Assembly: GCF_030817415.1 (NCBI RefSeq)
Contig: NZ_JAUSZI010000002.1
Coordinates: 2,356,001 to 2,420,000 of the forward strand
Length of the DNA: 64,000 nucleotides
Reading direction: 5' to 3'
From: Streptomyces umbrinus
GTDB lineage: Bacteria; Actinomycetota; Actinomycetes; Streptomycetales; Streptomycetaceae
Below are positions 36,354-45,088 of the stretch, piece after piece. Every line of letters starts with the position of its first letter. The first letter of the stretch is position 1. The translations under genes and the position numbers were made by a program. The notes under the pieces are model-generated. The model had not been told where the DNA came from and made no database searches. It saw only the letters and a list, made by a program, of their open reading frames with translations.

Positions 36354-36371
36354 CAGTCACGGCAGCTGTAG
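36015..36371 (+). pseudogene. ltrA: Group II intron reverse transcriptase/maturase, N-terminus only
   Basis: 118 codons, against 450-600 in a full protein. The start region reads DWPSIDWQQVEEDVRRLRQR, then IFAASQAGDLARVRNLQKLM, LRSRANTLASVRRVTEVNAG and RKTAGIDGKTALL, the conserved N-terminal helices before RT motif 1. Coding sequence is broken at the IS701 left repeat (36354), and the last few codons belong to the IS. No polymerase active site remains. Confidence 0.75.
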
Positions 36372-37837
36372 TTCCTTGATCGGCAGAGCATCACGGCTGG
36401 TCAGGTCGTTGCGGTGGCGGTGATGTTGTTCCATCTCCGGTGGGCTTCGGCGGCCTGGTATTGGTGGTGACGGCGCCAGGCGGACCAGTGCAGGAGGTGG
36501 TCGCGGGCGCGTCGGGGGCGAGGCAGGGCGGTGATCCGCAGGAGTCGGAGCAGTTCGCGGCCGCTGGCCGGGACGAGTTCGCTGCCGGTGGTGGTAGCCG
36601 TGGTGGTGCGGGCGCGGATGACGGCCAGGACGGCGGCGGCAAGCAGGCTGATCAAAGTCCAGCGCATCCAGGAGTTCCAGCAGGTGGTCTGGCCCTGGTC
36701 CAGGCCACAGACGCCCTTGGAGGTCTGGAAGTCCTCCTCGACGCGCCACCTGCAGCACACCACATCCACAAGATCGGCCAGGGTGACGGGAGTGGCCGAG
36801 TGGCAGCGGTAGAAGGAGAGTTCACGGGTGTAGCGGTGGCGGCGGACCAGGACGGTGGCGTGCCCGGGCCGGTGCCCGTCAGAGGTGTCATCGGGGTGGA
36901 TGTCGAGCATGGCCCAGTCGTAGTGGCGGTCGCCCTTGAGGCCGTGTCCGGTGCGCAGGCGCATCCAGTTCTTCCTCGGGACCCGGGCGGCGAGCTGGGT
37001 GACGGTCAGACGGCCGATGGCGGTGTCCACGCGGTGGTCGGTGCGGACGGCCAGCGCGTAGACGAAGCCGAGTGCGCGGGCCGTCCGGCGCAGCTCCTTG
37101 CCTCCATAGCCCTCGTCGCCGGCCAGCCGGCGGGCCTTGATGCCCAGGTCGCGGGTGCGGGCGAGCAGGGCGCCGGCCAACTGCGGCTTGGTGGCGAACA
37201 CGACGTCGTCGGGGACACCGGTGAGCAGCCGTCGCTCCTCGTCAGCGGCCCACTCGGCGCCGAGGTACAGGGCCCGGTCGATCGGAGCGTGCCCGTGCCG
37301 GCCGGCGTAGGTGAGGTGGACAGCGACCTGGCACAGACCGATACCGCCCAATGCTCCGGAGTATTGGCGGGCCGCGCCGACGCAGTTTGTGGAGGACTTC
37401 TCGTCCACGATCAGCACCGCGTCCGGATCGGCGAGTTCACCGGCCGCCCAGGCGGCGATCCGGTCCCGGGCCAGATCATGGTCGACGGCGGCACGGGAGA
37501 GCAGGTGCTGCAGCCGGTGCGGCCCGCGGTGGCCGAGCGCCTCGGCAAGCGTCCAGCAGTTCCGCGTGTCCAGCTCCATCAGCATCGCCTCGGTCATCTC
37601 CCGGACCACAGCGCGTGGTTCACGGCGCTCGAAGCAGTCCGCGATCTCCTCGTTCACCGCCCCCAACGCCGCCGTCCATGTCTGCTCGGCTATCGTGGCC
37701 TCCGCGGCCACCTGGTTCTGAAACGTCGTCACAAACGTTCATGATCAAGGTGGCCGTACTCATGCCCGCATGCTCCCCGCCATCCCGCTGACCAGCCTCA
37801 ACTCACGACGCAGCCGCATCTACAGCTGCCGTGACTG
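36354..37837 (-). mobile_element. IS701-family element (copy C)
   Basis: Perfect 18-bp inverted repeats CAGTCACGGCAGCTGTAG (36354-36371) and the complement at 37820-37837. Length 1484 bp, with one transposase gene on the minus strand. No target duplication seen. It truncates the group II intron on its left and an unidentified gene on its right. Confidence 0.85.
36401..37732 (-). CDS. IS701-family transposase
   Basis: 443 residues, full length for the family. DDE core: DPDAVLIVDEKSSTNCVGAA with RQYSGALGGIGLCQVAVHLT (first Asp), IKARRLAGDEGYGGKELRRT (second Asp) and CCRWRVEEDFQTSKGVCGLD (Glu helix). Starts at 37732, about 100 bp inside the right inverted repeat. No stop or frameshift seen, so this may be an active copy. 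Confidence 0.88.
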   Translation of the reverse strand: MTTFQNQVAAEATIAEQTWTAALGAVNEEIADCFERREPRAVVREMTEAMLMELDTRNCWTLAEALGHRGPHRLQHLLSRAAVDHDLARDRIAAWAAGELADPDAVLIVDEKSSTNCVGAARQYSGALGGIGLCQVAVHLTYAGRHGHAPIDRALYLGAEWAADEERRLLTGVPDDVVFATKPQLAGALLARTRDLGIKARRLAGDEGYGGKELRRTARALGFVYALAVRTDHRVDTAIGRLTVTQLAARVPRKNWMRLRTGHGLKGDRHYDWAMLDIHPDDTSDGHRPGHATVLVRRHRYTRELSFYRCHSATPVTLADLVDVVCCRWRVEEDFQTSKGVCGLDQGQTTCWNSWMRWTLISLLAAAVLAVIRARTTTATTTGSELVPASGRELLRLLRITALPRPRRARDHLLHWSAWRRHHQYQAAEAHRRWNNITATATT

Positions 37838-37938
37838 CACGCACATCATCGGCCCTAACGCCTACGCCGAGGACCCCAGGCGGGGGCTCGCTCGATATGA
37901 ATCGGCACGCATTGCGGCCGAACTTCAGGCAAGTTGAC
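37838..37938 (+). pseudogene. 3' end of an unidentified gene cut by IS701 copy C
   Basis: An open frame runs out of the IS701 repeat as THIIGPNAYAEDPRRGLARY and ESARIAAELQAS, then TGA. It is protein-like and ends 72 bp before the pyrophosphatase start. Too short to identify. Confidence 0.3.
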
Positions 37939-38010
37939 ATCGACCCCGGTCGCGGCTTTGCCCCCTCCGCGTCTCGTCCTACATCACTCTTAAAAGGAGA
38001 CACTTCACTC

Positions 38011-38614
38011 ATGCCAGGCTTCAAGGTGGCAATGTGTACGGGATATCCAGGAAAGTTCCAAACGACCCAAGAACACCTCGCCCCGTGGGGAATTGAGGTG
38101 GAGCAGGTGGCACTGGACTTGGATGAGATCCAGACGACATCGGTCGCAGAGATTGCGCGTCACAAGGCTGGGCAAGCGTTCGAAGTTCTCAAGCGACCGC
38201 TGTTTGTGGAGGATTCCGGGCTTCTACATCGAGGAGTTCGGCGGCTGGCCGGGACCAATGGTGAAGCAGGCCCTTGAGGCATTCGGCCCTGCAGGTCTTA
38301 CGCATCTCGCGGATCTCACGGAGAAGCGGACGTGCCGGTTCGCCAGCGCCGCCGTCTACGCTGACGCGGAAGGGGTACTGCATACCTTCGCCGACGATTC
38401 CCGGAAGCCCGGCACCATTGCTCCAGCGCCGGATCGTGGGACCGGTCTGCGTTCCTGGTCCGACTTGTGGTCGATCTTCGTTCCAGAGGGCACCACGTCG
38501 ACACTGGCGGCGCTGCCGCCGACTGATCAGGATCAGATCTTTGCTGAGTGGCGAGGGAACTCGGTTGTTGCTGCACTGGGTGCCTGGCTGGCCGAAGTGG
38601 ATCCTCGGCACTGA
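38011..38614 (+). pseudogene. Ham1/RdgB-type non-canonical purine NTP pyrophosphatase, frameshifted
   Basis: The family hydrolyses ITP, XTP and dITP to monophosphates to keep them out of nucleic acids. Starts ATG 38011 with upstream AAGGAGA. First frame: FKVAMCTGYPGKFQTTQEHL and VEDSG. A surplus G in GGGC (38218-38221) shifts the frame. The next frame continues FYIEEFGGWPGPMVKQALEA, TCRFASAAVYAD and FAEWRGNSVVAALGAWLAEV. With the G removed, the signature VEDSGFYIEEFGGWPGP appears intact. About 200 residues in all, the normal size. Either a recent mutation or a sequencing error. Confidence 0.7.
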
Positions 38615-38617
38615 CCG

Positions 38618-38837
38618 CTATGCCGTGCCCTGCCTTCCCCTCTTCCGACGCGCATTTCGGCCGTGACGCAGTCCGCCGCCAGCGCCGCTGAGCGGAAGCA
38701 GGGACACGAACGGCGCTCCGCTGTTCCATGAACCGAAGAGGTTGCGGTTCAAAGCAACGATGTTGTGCTTGAGAGCGAGGTCCCGAGCGGATCTGCTGAA
38801 CTCGCAGGTCGCGACGAAGACGGCTACATCCGCGTTG
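38618..38837 (-). pseudogene. Mrr-type restriction endonuclease, C-terminal piece
   Basis: Reads NADVAVFVATCEFSRSARDL, then ALKHNIVALNRNLFGSWNSG and APFVSLLPLSGAGGG, the C-terminal half of an Mrr_cat domain. It joins the piece at 41108-41564 across an ISKra4 element: the duplicated CAACGCGGATG restores AEHNADVAVFV. Confidence 0.7.
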
Positions 38838-38867
38838 GGTGTGGCTCTCCTTGAGGGACGTTCCTGA

Positions 38868-40400
38868 TCAGGCCGTGAGGTTGTAGTTGTGCTGGTCGGG
38901 GGTGGGGTAGAGGCGTTCGTGTTCGCGGGCGAGGTGATGTCGCCAGTAGGCGGCAAAGTCGCCGTTGTCGATGAGGGCTCGGAGCGTGAGGACGGCTTCG
39001 GCTCCGTCGAGTCCCCAGCGGCTGCCGGTGATGTCGAGGCGGTCGCCGATCAAGTGGCGGCAGGCGCCTTCGATCGGGCCGGTGGCGATCGGCCAGCCGG
39101 CTGCGAGGGCGGTGTCGTAGCGAAGCTGGTCGAGGTGTCCGGTGAGGTAGCGGACGCAGGCGTCGGCGCTTTCGCGCCTCGTTCCGTGCAGGTGGGCCCG
39201 GTCGGCCTCTGCCGTGATCTCGGCGGCGGCTCGGTCTGCCTGCCCGTGGAGGACCGTGGTGAGGTGACCTGCGACCCAGACTTAGGCGTCGGGAGTGCCG
39301 GGCTTGTGGAAGCAGTGGGCCGCTGCCCAGACGTACTCGGCCACGTGCACGAAGTCGAGCAGGACGTGCACCTTGATATGGCGTCGGTCGGCTTCGGCTC
39401 GGATCAACTCCAGTTGGTGGCGGGCGCCGTCGACCAGGACAATCCAGTCGCGCAGATGGTCCCGGTCACGGGCTTCGGCCTGGTCAAATGCGGCGGCGAT
39501 CACGTGCTCGGGCGGGTGGACCAGGGAGGCGGTGAGCCACTTGCGCTGTGCTCTTGGCCCCGGGCGAGGCGTCCGTGTGGTGCTGCGGCCCTCGGGCGGG
39601 GCGATCACGTCGTGGGGTCGGCGCGGGGCCGGGTCGGTATCGAAGACGCAGGCCAGGGTGGCCATCCGCTTGCGGTGCGGTTTCTCGCCCGGAGCCAGCC
39701 GGGTGCGCAGAGCCCGTCGGCCGTTCAGGTGTGCTTTCAGTGTCGCGGGCCGCAGAGCCTCGGGCCGCATGACGACGCCCTTGCCGTCGACCTGTATCAC
39801 GAGCGCGGTCGCGGCGGTCGACGGGTGCGGAATCGTGCACCGGTAGAAGTCATCGACGTCCACCGCTGCGGCGACGACCAGCAGTTCGGCCTGCCGTTTG
39901 CCCAGAACTCTCCCGCAGCTGCGGTCAATTGCCTCCTTGGCCTGGTCGTAGGAGCCGCGAACGGCTTCGAGGACGGCGAGCCGACGCAGGCCGTGGGAGT
40001 GCAGGTGGGCGGGCAGTGAGAGTTCCGCGTCGGCCGGGTGCACGCTGCTCTGGCCCTTGCCCCGCCAAGCGCACCGCGTGATGGTGACCGTGCCGAACAC
40101 GCAGGCCAGCAGGCGGGAATGTCCCGTCTCATGGTGCGGGCGTACGTGTCCGTCCGCACCACGGACCACCTGGTCTTTCGTCTGCAGCAGTTGTTCCCGC
40201 TCCCGCTTCTCCCGCAGATCGAGATGCGCTTGGAACAGCAGCCGCAACAGTTCACGGCCTTGAAGCCCGACAAGGTCCTCGAGTTCGTGATGGGACAGCG
40301 CGGCCGACTCCGGCCCGGCCAACGCGCCTTTCAGGCAGTCGAAGGCCCTTGTCGCGGCAGTGAATGGATCGATGGCATCGAAGGCGTCGTAGGGTTCCAC
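38868..40400 (-). pseudogene. ISKra4 transposase, one nonsense codon
   Basis: About 510 codons from GTG 40400 (EPYDAFDAIDPF). Conserved parts: ACVFGTVTITRCAWRGKG, ALVIQVDGKGVVMRPEALRP (first Asp), LRDWIVLVDGARHQLELI (second Asp), VLLDFVHVAEYVWAAAHCF, AAGWPIATGPIEGACRHLIG (Glu) and DRLDITGSRWGLDGAEAVL. TAA at 39282-39284 interrupts an otherwise open frame that ends HNYNLTA at 38868. The second copy at 42851 has sense codons there. Likely inactive, or complemented in trans by copy 2. Confidence 0.85.
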
Positions 40401-40445
40401 CGGCTCTTCTTTCAGCGACTTCGGTTTGGTGTGGTACCTCCGAAG

Positions 40446-41000
40446 TTAGAGAGAAGAGCCTTTATCGTTCCGCGAGTTCGCCGATTCCCCGCCCGACCCC
40501 GGATGTGCGGGGGCGAACCGTCCGGGCTGGTCCTCGATCAGCCAGCCCCGTTCCACCAGCCGCTTCAGCTTCCCCCGCGTCCCCTCGATCTTCGCGGTCA
40601 CCGCGGGCAGCCCGATCCGGGGCACGATCTGCTTGGCCTGCATCGGCCCCGACGCGTCCGCGATCACCTCCACGATGTCGCGGTACACATCCGGCAGCAC
40701 GACCGTCGTGAGACCTTCCCGCCAGTGCGGCACCATGATCGACCCCACCACCCGCACCTCGGGCTCCACCGGTGCCTTCGCCGCCACCGGCTCCCGCAAC
40801 GGCGCAGTCTCGGCCACGTCCTGCCCGGACAGCTCAGCGAGCACCTGGGCCACCGTCTCGCGCGTCACCCGCAGCCGCGACCACACCTCACGCTCACCCA
40901 CCAACCGCGAGGTCAACTCGGCGATCTCCGCCTCGAGTTCCTCCACCCGGACACGGGCAGCCGCCTCCCGCGCCTCCAACTCCTCGATCAACGACACCAT
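40446..41000 (-). CDS. ISKra4 accessory protein (coiled coil plus winged helix)
   Basis: About 184 residues from ATG 41000, chosen because the homologous gene in copy 2 starts at the same MVSL. Residues 1-60 are a Glu/Arg-rich coiled coil (EELEAREAAARVRVEELEAE). The second half, LPDVYRDIVEVIADASGPMQ, AKQIVPRIGLPAVTAKIEGT and RGKLKRLVERGWLIE, has the pattern of a winged helix, ending with a basic wing. It lies inside the inverted repeats, 46 bp upstream of the transposase. Both ISKra4 copies carry it, so it belongs to the element. It may regulate or assist transposition. Function not established. Confidence 0.75.
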   Translation of the reverse strand: MVSLIEELEAREAAARVRVEELEAEIAELTSRLVGEREVWSRLRVTRETVAQVLAELSGQDVAETAPLREPVAAKAPVEPEVRVVGSIMVPHWREGLTTVVLPDVYRDIVEVIADASGPMQAKQIVPRIGLPAVTAKIEGTRGKLKRLVERGWLIEDQPGRFAPAHPGSGGESANSRNDKGSSL

Positions 41001-41107
41001 CGACGCCCCCCCTACTTCACCCGCCACAGTAGAAGGACGCCTACCCCGCCCACACCGTCAACCAGCGCTCTCCCAGCTCAAGGGCTTCCCCGGAGGAGAG
41101 CTACACC

Positions 41108-41564
41108 CATCCGCGTTGTGCTCGGCGAACGCCATGCCGACGAACTTCTGCATGTCACCACTGGGCACAGTACGGTTGGGTGCATAGTGCTTGACCTGCA
41201 CAACCAGGCGCCGGCCGTCCGGCAGGTTGCCGACAACGTCTGCCGCCAGATCACCCGAGCCGCCGACCACTGCGACCTCGGTACATCGCGCCTACAGAGT
41301 TCAGCCACGTATCGTTCGAAGTCCTGCCAGGTCATGTCGTCGATGACAGCCATGGATCGTTCCAGCGCCATGCGCTGGTCCTGTTGGCGCCACGAGAGAT
41401 CGCCGTGGCGTTCGCGGCGGTGCGCAGCCCACAGGTACCAACCGGCGCTACTGACTGCTGCAGCGCAGACGAGGCCGAGTAGCAGCCCGTACCCTTCAAT
41501 CAGGCTCGATCGGGCATGGGCGGCATCCCCGGGACACCGGTGCTGCTGCTCGCCCTCGCTGCTA
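41108..41564 (-). pseudogene. Mrr-type restriction endonuclease, middle piece with TM2 and active site
   Basis: Begins next to the IS110 end and reads GLLLGLVCAAAVSSAGWYLW (membrane segment), MAVIDDMTWQDFERYVAELC (Mrr start helix), a frame change near 41290, then VVGGSGDLAADVVGNLPDGR and RLVVQVKHYAPN. The Asp and the Q-x-K of the PD-(D/E)xK nuclease site are visible. It ends at the ISKra4 duplication. Family members cut modified or foreign DNA. Confidence 0.7.
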
Positions 41565-41736
41565 ATTAAGAGCTGCGATCAGGATCGCTACAGTACGGGC
41601 GTGCAGGTGGGCACCCGGTCGGGCTGTAAACTCCGCGTCCGGCCAGGAAGGCCGGATGCGACTCGTAGCAGCCTGCCCATCAAAGGGCTCTTCACGACTC
41701 CGTCGGCCGGCCTTCCGGGACGCCCCGTAACTGCTG
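41565..41736 (+). ncRNA. Candidate IS110 bridge-RNA unit 1
   Basis: 172-bp unit starting with ATTAAGAG (41565). Its centre holds a long stem, CCAGGAAGGCCGG (around 41640) pairing with CCGGCCTTCCGG (around 41705). Unit 2 has the same layout with compensatory changes. Lies upstream of an IS110 transposase, where bridge RNAs of this family are encoded. No promoter identified. Confidence 0.5.
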
Positions 41737-41906
41737 ATTAAGAGTGGCGACTCGATCGCTCGTACGGACTTGCCAGCGGGTGTCCCGACTGTCTGATGAT
41801 CGTTGCATCTATAGCCAGGAGGGCTGGATGCGGCTCTCGTACTCCTGCCCGTCATGGGGCTCATGTCGACTCCGTCGGCCAGTCTTCTGGTCACCCGCCA
41901 TAACTG
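41737..41906 (+). ncRNA. Candidate IS110 bridge-RNA unit 2
   Basis: 170-bp diverged copy of unit 1. Central stem CCAGGAGGGCTGG with CCAGTCTTCTGG; at one position a C-G pair of unit 1 is T-A here, and three others change between G-C or A-T and G-T, keeping pairing. Sits 89 bp before the transposase start and is the likelier guide RNA of this element. Confidence 0.5.
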
Positions 41907-41994
41907 ATTAAGAGCTGCGACCTCGATCGCTCGTACGGACTTGCTTCAGGGGTGGCCTGGCACTTCCTGTTCGTGTTCGATCTGGAGAGGCGAG

Positions 41995-42820
41995 ATGACG
42001 CAACGGCCGCCACAGGTATGGGCCGGGATCGACGTGGGGAAAGGACATCACTGGATCACCGTGGTCGATGCCGATGGCGACCCACTGTGGAACCGCAAGG
42101 TGATCAACTCCGAGCCCGACATCCTGACCGTATTCGGTGAGGTTATGGATACAGCAGACCACGTGACGTGGGCACTTGACCTCGTTGACGGGCCAGCAGC
42201 GTTGCTGCTGGGGACCCTGGCCAACCACGGTCAGAGTCCCCGGTACGTCACAGGCTCAAAGTTCGCAGCGTTCAAGAAGAGCTTCAGCGGCCAGGGCAAG
42301 TCCGACTTGAAAGACTCCTACGTCATCGCCGAGTTCGCCCGCTGTCTCAGGCGGCAGACAGTCCCGGTGCCAGCACCTCCGAGGATCACCAAGGAACTCA
42401 CTCTGATCCTCTCCCACCGCAATGGCCTCTCAGTCGAACGCACCAGAACCATCAACCGCATGAGGGCCATGCTCACCAGCATCTTCCCCGAGCTGGAGCG
42501 GTCCTTCGATTTCGCCCGATCCGACGGCCCGCTGGTCTTGCTTTCCGGATACCAGACACCAGCAGCCATTCGGCGGATGGGCGAGAGCAGGCTCACAGCC
42601 TGGCTCGCCAAGCGCGGCGTGAGGAAAGCGGCAACCATCGCAGAGAAGGCAGTGACGGCCGCTAAGGCACAGGACTCAGCTATTAGCGGAGAGGACCTGG
42701 CGGCCGAGCTGGTAGCCGAACTCGCCCAGAAGATCACGCAGATGAACGTCCGCCTGAAGGAACTGGAAAGCAAGATCAAGGAAATTCTCTCCCAGCACCC
42801 CCAGGCGACCGTGCCCAGCG
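41995..42820 (+). pseudogene. IS110-family transposase, N-terminal DEDD part
   Basis: Start ATG 41995 with GGAGAGGCG. Encodes the RuvC-like DEDD domain: VWAGIDVGKGHHWITVVDAD (first Asp), MDTADHVTWALDLVDGPAAL, GQGKSDLKDSYVIAEFARCL (Asp pair), then the long coiled region RLKELESKIKEILSQHP. The protein is cut after QATVP by ISKra4 copy 2 and its serine domain lies at 45089-45514. Confidence 0.82.
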
Positions 42821-42850
42821 GGTGCGGATCCTCTGAAGGGAGGGTGGGGA

Positions 42851-44389
42851 TCAAGCTGTGAGGCTGTACTTCTGCTGGTCGGGGCCGGGGTAGAGGCGTT
42901 GATGTTCACGGGCCGCGTGGAAGACCCAGTAGTTGTCGAAGTCGCCGTTCGTGATCAGTGTGCGGAGTTGGAGGACGGCTTCGGCGCCGTCGAGTCCCCA
43001 GCGGGCGCCGGTGATGTCGAGGCGGTCGGCGATCAGGTGGCGGCAGGCGCCTTCGACGGCGCCGGTGGCGATCGGCCAGCCGGCCGCGAGGGCGGTGTCG
43101 TAGTGAAGCTGATCGAGGTGGCCGGTGAGGTAGCGGTGGCAGGTGGTGACTGCCTCGCGGCGGGCGGCGGGAAGCCGTTCGGCTGCGGCCTGGGCGGTCA
43201 TCTCGGTGGCGGCGCGCTCGGCATGTCCGGCGAGGATCGCGGTGAGTTTGTCCGCGGCCCAGGTCTCAGCCGCACGGCTGCCGGGCGGATGGAAAGCATG
43301 CGCTGCTGTCCAGCAGTACTCGGCGACATGGACGAAGTCGAGCAGGACGTTGAGGTGGATGCCGCGGCGGGCGGCTTCGGCTTGGATCAGGTCGAGTTGG
43401 TGGCGGGCGCCGTCGACGAGCACGATCCAGTCCCGCAGCTGCTGCGGGTCGCGGGCCTCGGCCTGTCCGAAGGCGTCGGCGACGACCTGTTCCGGAGGAC
43501 GGATCACCGAGGCGGTGCACCATTTCTGTTCCGCCTTCGGGCCCGGCCTCGGCGGCCGGGCCTGGCTGCGACCGCCGGGCGGGTGCACGATGTCGTGCGG
43601 CCGGCGCGGGGCGGGCACGATGTCGAAGATGCAGGCCACGGTCGCCATGCGCTTGCGATTGGGCTTCTCCCCCGGAGCCAGGCGTCCGCGCCGTCCGGCC
43701 GCCGCGCTCTTGGCCGCGGCCCGGCGGGTGGCCTCGCGCAGGGCTTCGGGCCGCATCACCACCCCCTTGCCGTCGACCTGGATGACCAGCGGCATCCCGC
43801 GGGTGCACGGCGTGGGGATCTTCACCGTGTAGTAGGCGGCGATGTCGACGGCGGCAGCGACCACCAGCTCTTTGAGACGGCGCTTGCCCAGCACCTTCCC
43901 GCAGCGTCGCTCGATCGCGGCCTGGGCCTGGTCGAACGAGCCGCGAACCGCCTCCAGAACCGCGAGGCGGGCAAGCCCGCGGGAGTGCCGGCCGGCGGGG
44001 AGCGACAAGTGGGCATCCGCCGGGTGCACGTTGGACACGCCCCGGCCGCGATAGGCGATCCTGTTCACCCGGACCGGCCCGAACACGCAGGTCAGCCAGC
44101 GGGGGTGGTTGCTCTCCCGCCAGGTCCGCGTCTGTCCTTCCGGCCCGCGCACCGCCGGTTGCCCTGCGTTGATACGGGCGTCCGCTTCTTCCGTCCTCGC
44201 CCGCGCATCGAGGTGATCCTGCATCAACTGCCGCAGCAACTCGCGCCCTTGCTGTTCGAGCAGTTCCTCCAGCTCGTCGTGGGCCATGCTTTGCGCCGGG
44301 TCGTCGGCCAGCGTCGAGACAAGGCGTTCGAAGGCACCACGGGAGGCGGCATACTCATCAGGCCCGGACAAGGCGTCATAGGGTTCCAT
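42851..44389 (-). CDS. ISKra4 transposase, intact
   Basis: About 512 residues from ATG 44389 (EPYDALSGPDEY); the frame is open up to 44467, but the homologous start of copy 1 and an AAGAAGAG site favour 44389. Same motif series as copy 1: ACVFGPVRVNRIAYRGRG, LVIQVDGKGVVMRPEALREA, LRDWIVLVDGARHQLDLI, VLLDFVHVAEYCWTAAHAFH, AAGWPIATGAVEGACRHLIA and DITGARWGLDGAEAVLQL. No stop or shift seen, so it is potentially active. Confidence 0.9.
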   Translation of the reverse strand: MEPYDALSGPDEYAASRGAFERLVSTLADDPAQSMAHDELEELLEQQGRELLRQLMQDHLDARARTEEADARINAGQPAVRGPEGQTRTWRESNHPRWLTCVFGPVRVNRIAYRGRGVSNVHPADAHLSLPAGRHSRGLARLAVLEAVRGSFDQAQAAIERRCGKVLGKRRLKELVVAAAVDIAAYYTVKIPTPCTRGMPLVIQVDGKGVVMRPEALREATRRAAAKSAAAGRRGRLAPGEKPNRKRMATVACIFDIVPAPRRPHDIVHPPGGRSQARPPRPGPKAEQKWCTASVIRPPEQVVADAFGQAEARDPQQLRDWIVLVDGARHQLDLIQAEAARRGIHLNVLLDFVHVAEYCWTAAHAFHPPGSRAAETWAADKLTAILAGHAERAATEMTAQAAAERLPAARREAVTTCHRYLTGHLDQLHYDTALAAGWPIATGAVEGACRHLIADRLDITGARWGLDGAEAVLQLRTLITNGDFDNYWVFHAAREHQRLYPGPDQQKYSLTA

Positions 44390-44463
44390 CTGGGGCTCTT
44401 CTTCGGCTCTTCTTGCGGTTCGTTTGGTTGGCACCTTCGAATCTACGGAGAAGAGCCCCTTGG

Positions 44464-44988
44464 TCACCGGGAGTTGACCTGGTCGGCGTCCCCGTCGTGG
44501 CGAGCGAGGGTGAACCGTCCCGGTGCGTCCTCGTCCAGCCAGCCCCGCTCCACCAGACGCTTCAGCTTTCCCCGTGTCCCCTCGATCTTCGCCGTGGTGG
44601 CCTCCAACCCGATCCGCGGCACGATCTGCTTGGCCTGCAACGGACCTGGAGCATCAGCGACGATCTCCACGATGTCCCGGTACACGTCCGGCAGCACTTG
44701 AACGACCAGGCCCTCCCGCCACGGCGGCACGGCCATCACTCCGATGCCGTGAGGCGCCGGCGCCTTGGGGTCCGGCGCATCGCGCGCCTCTGCTTCCGGC
44801 GCTGCCTGGGCGGCCGACAACTCCGCGAGCACTTGCGCGACGGTCTCCCGCGTGATCTCCAACCGCGACAGATCCGCCCGGGCCTTCTCCAGCCGGACGG
44901 CCAACTCCGCAGCCTCGGCCTGGAGTTCTTCCACCCGCTGTCGAGCCGCGGCCTCCCGCGCCTGGAGCTCTTCCGGCAACGACACCAT
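44464..44988 (-). CDS. ISKra4 accessory protein (coiled coil plus winged helix)
   Basis: About 174 residues from ATG 44988 with a GGAGGTGGG site. Homologous along its length to the protein at 40446-41000: coiled-coil start EELQAREAAARQRVEELQAE and winged-helix half LPDVYRDIVEIVADAPGPLQ, RIGLEATTAKIEGTRGKLKR. The linker between them differs most. The strong ribosome site argues that it is expressed. Lies 75 bp upstream of the transposase start. Confidence 0.75.
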   Translation of the reverse strand: MVSLPEELQAREAAARQRVEELQAEAAELAVRLEKARADLSRLEITRETVAQVLAELSAAQAAPEAEARDAPDPKAPAPHGIGVMAVPPWREGLVVQVLPDVYRDIVEIVADAPGPLQAKQIVPRIGLEATTAKIEGTRGKLKRLVERGWLDEDAPGRFTLARHDGDADQVNSR

Positions 44989-45088
44989 CGCGCCCACCTC
45001 CACCCCGCCACGGTAGGAGTACGACGGCACCGCTCACACGTCAATCAGCGTCTTCCCAGCTCAGCTGCCCCTCGAAAGGATCCGCACC

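Larger units (their letters stand above)
38838..41107 (-). mobile_element. ISKra4-family element (copy 1) in the endonuclease gene
   Basis: Inverted repeats GGTGTGGCTCTCC (38838) and GGTGTAGCTCTCC (inward from 41107). Flanks CATCCGCGTTG at 38827-38837 and 41108-41118, an ~11-bp target duplication. 2270 bp with transposase and an accessory gene on the minus strand. Confidence 0.88.
42821..45088 (-). mobile_element. ISKra4-family element (copy 2) in the IS110 transposase
   Basis: Ends GGTGCGGATCCTCTGAAGGG (42821) and GGTGCGGATCCTTTCGAGGG (inward from 45088). 2268 bp, nearly the same size as copy 1 (2270 bp), with the same two genes. No target duplication is visible, so the flanks may have been altered by deletion. 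Confidence 0.85.

Noticed and set aside
36440..37744. 434-codon plus frame
   Set aside because: Antisense to an intact IS701 transposase with clear catalytic motifs.
38889..41741. Long plus frames across ISKra4 copy 1
   Set aside because: Antisense to the transposase and accessory gene; similar mirror frames occur in copy 2 at 42899-44701.
41565..41994. Repeats before IS110 as plasmid iterons
   Set aside because: Unit length of ~170 bp, hairpin covariation and link to an IS110 transposase do not fit short iterons.
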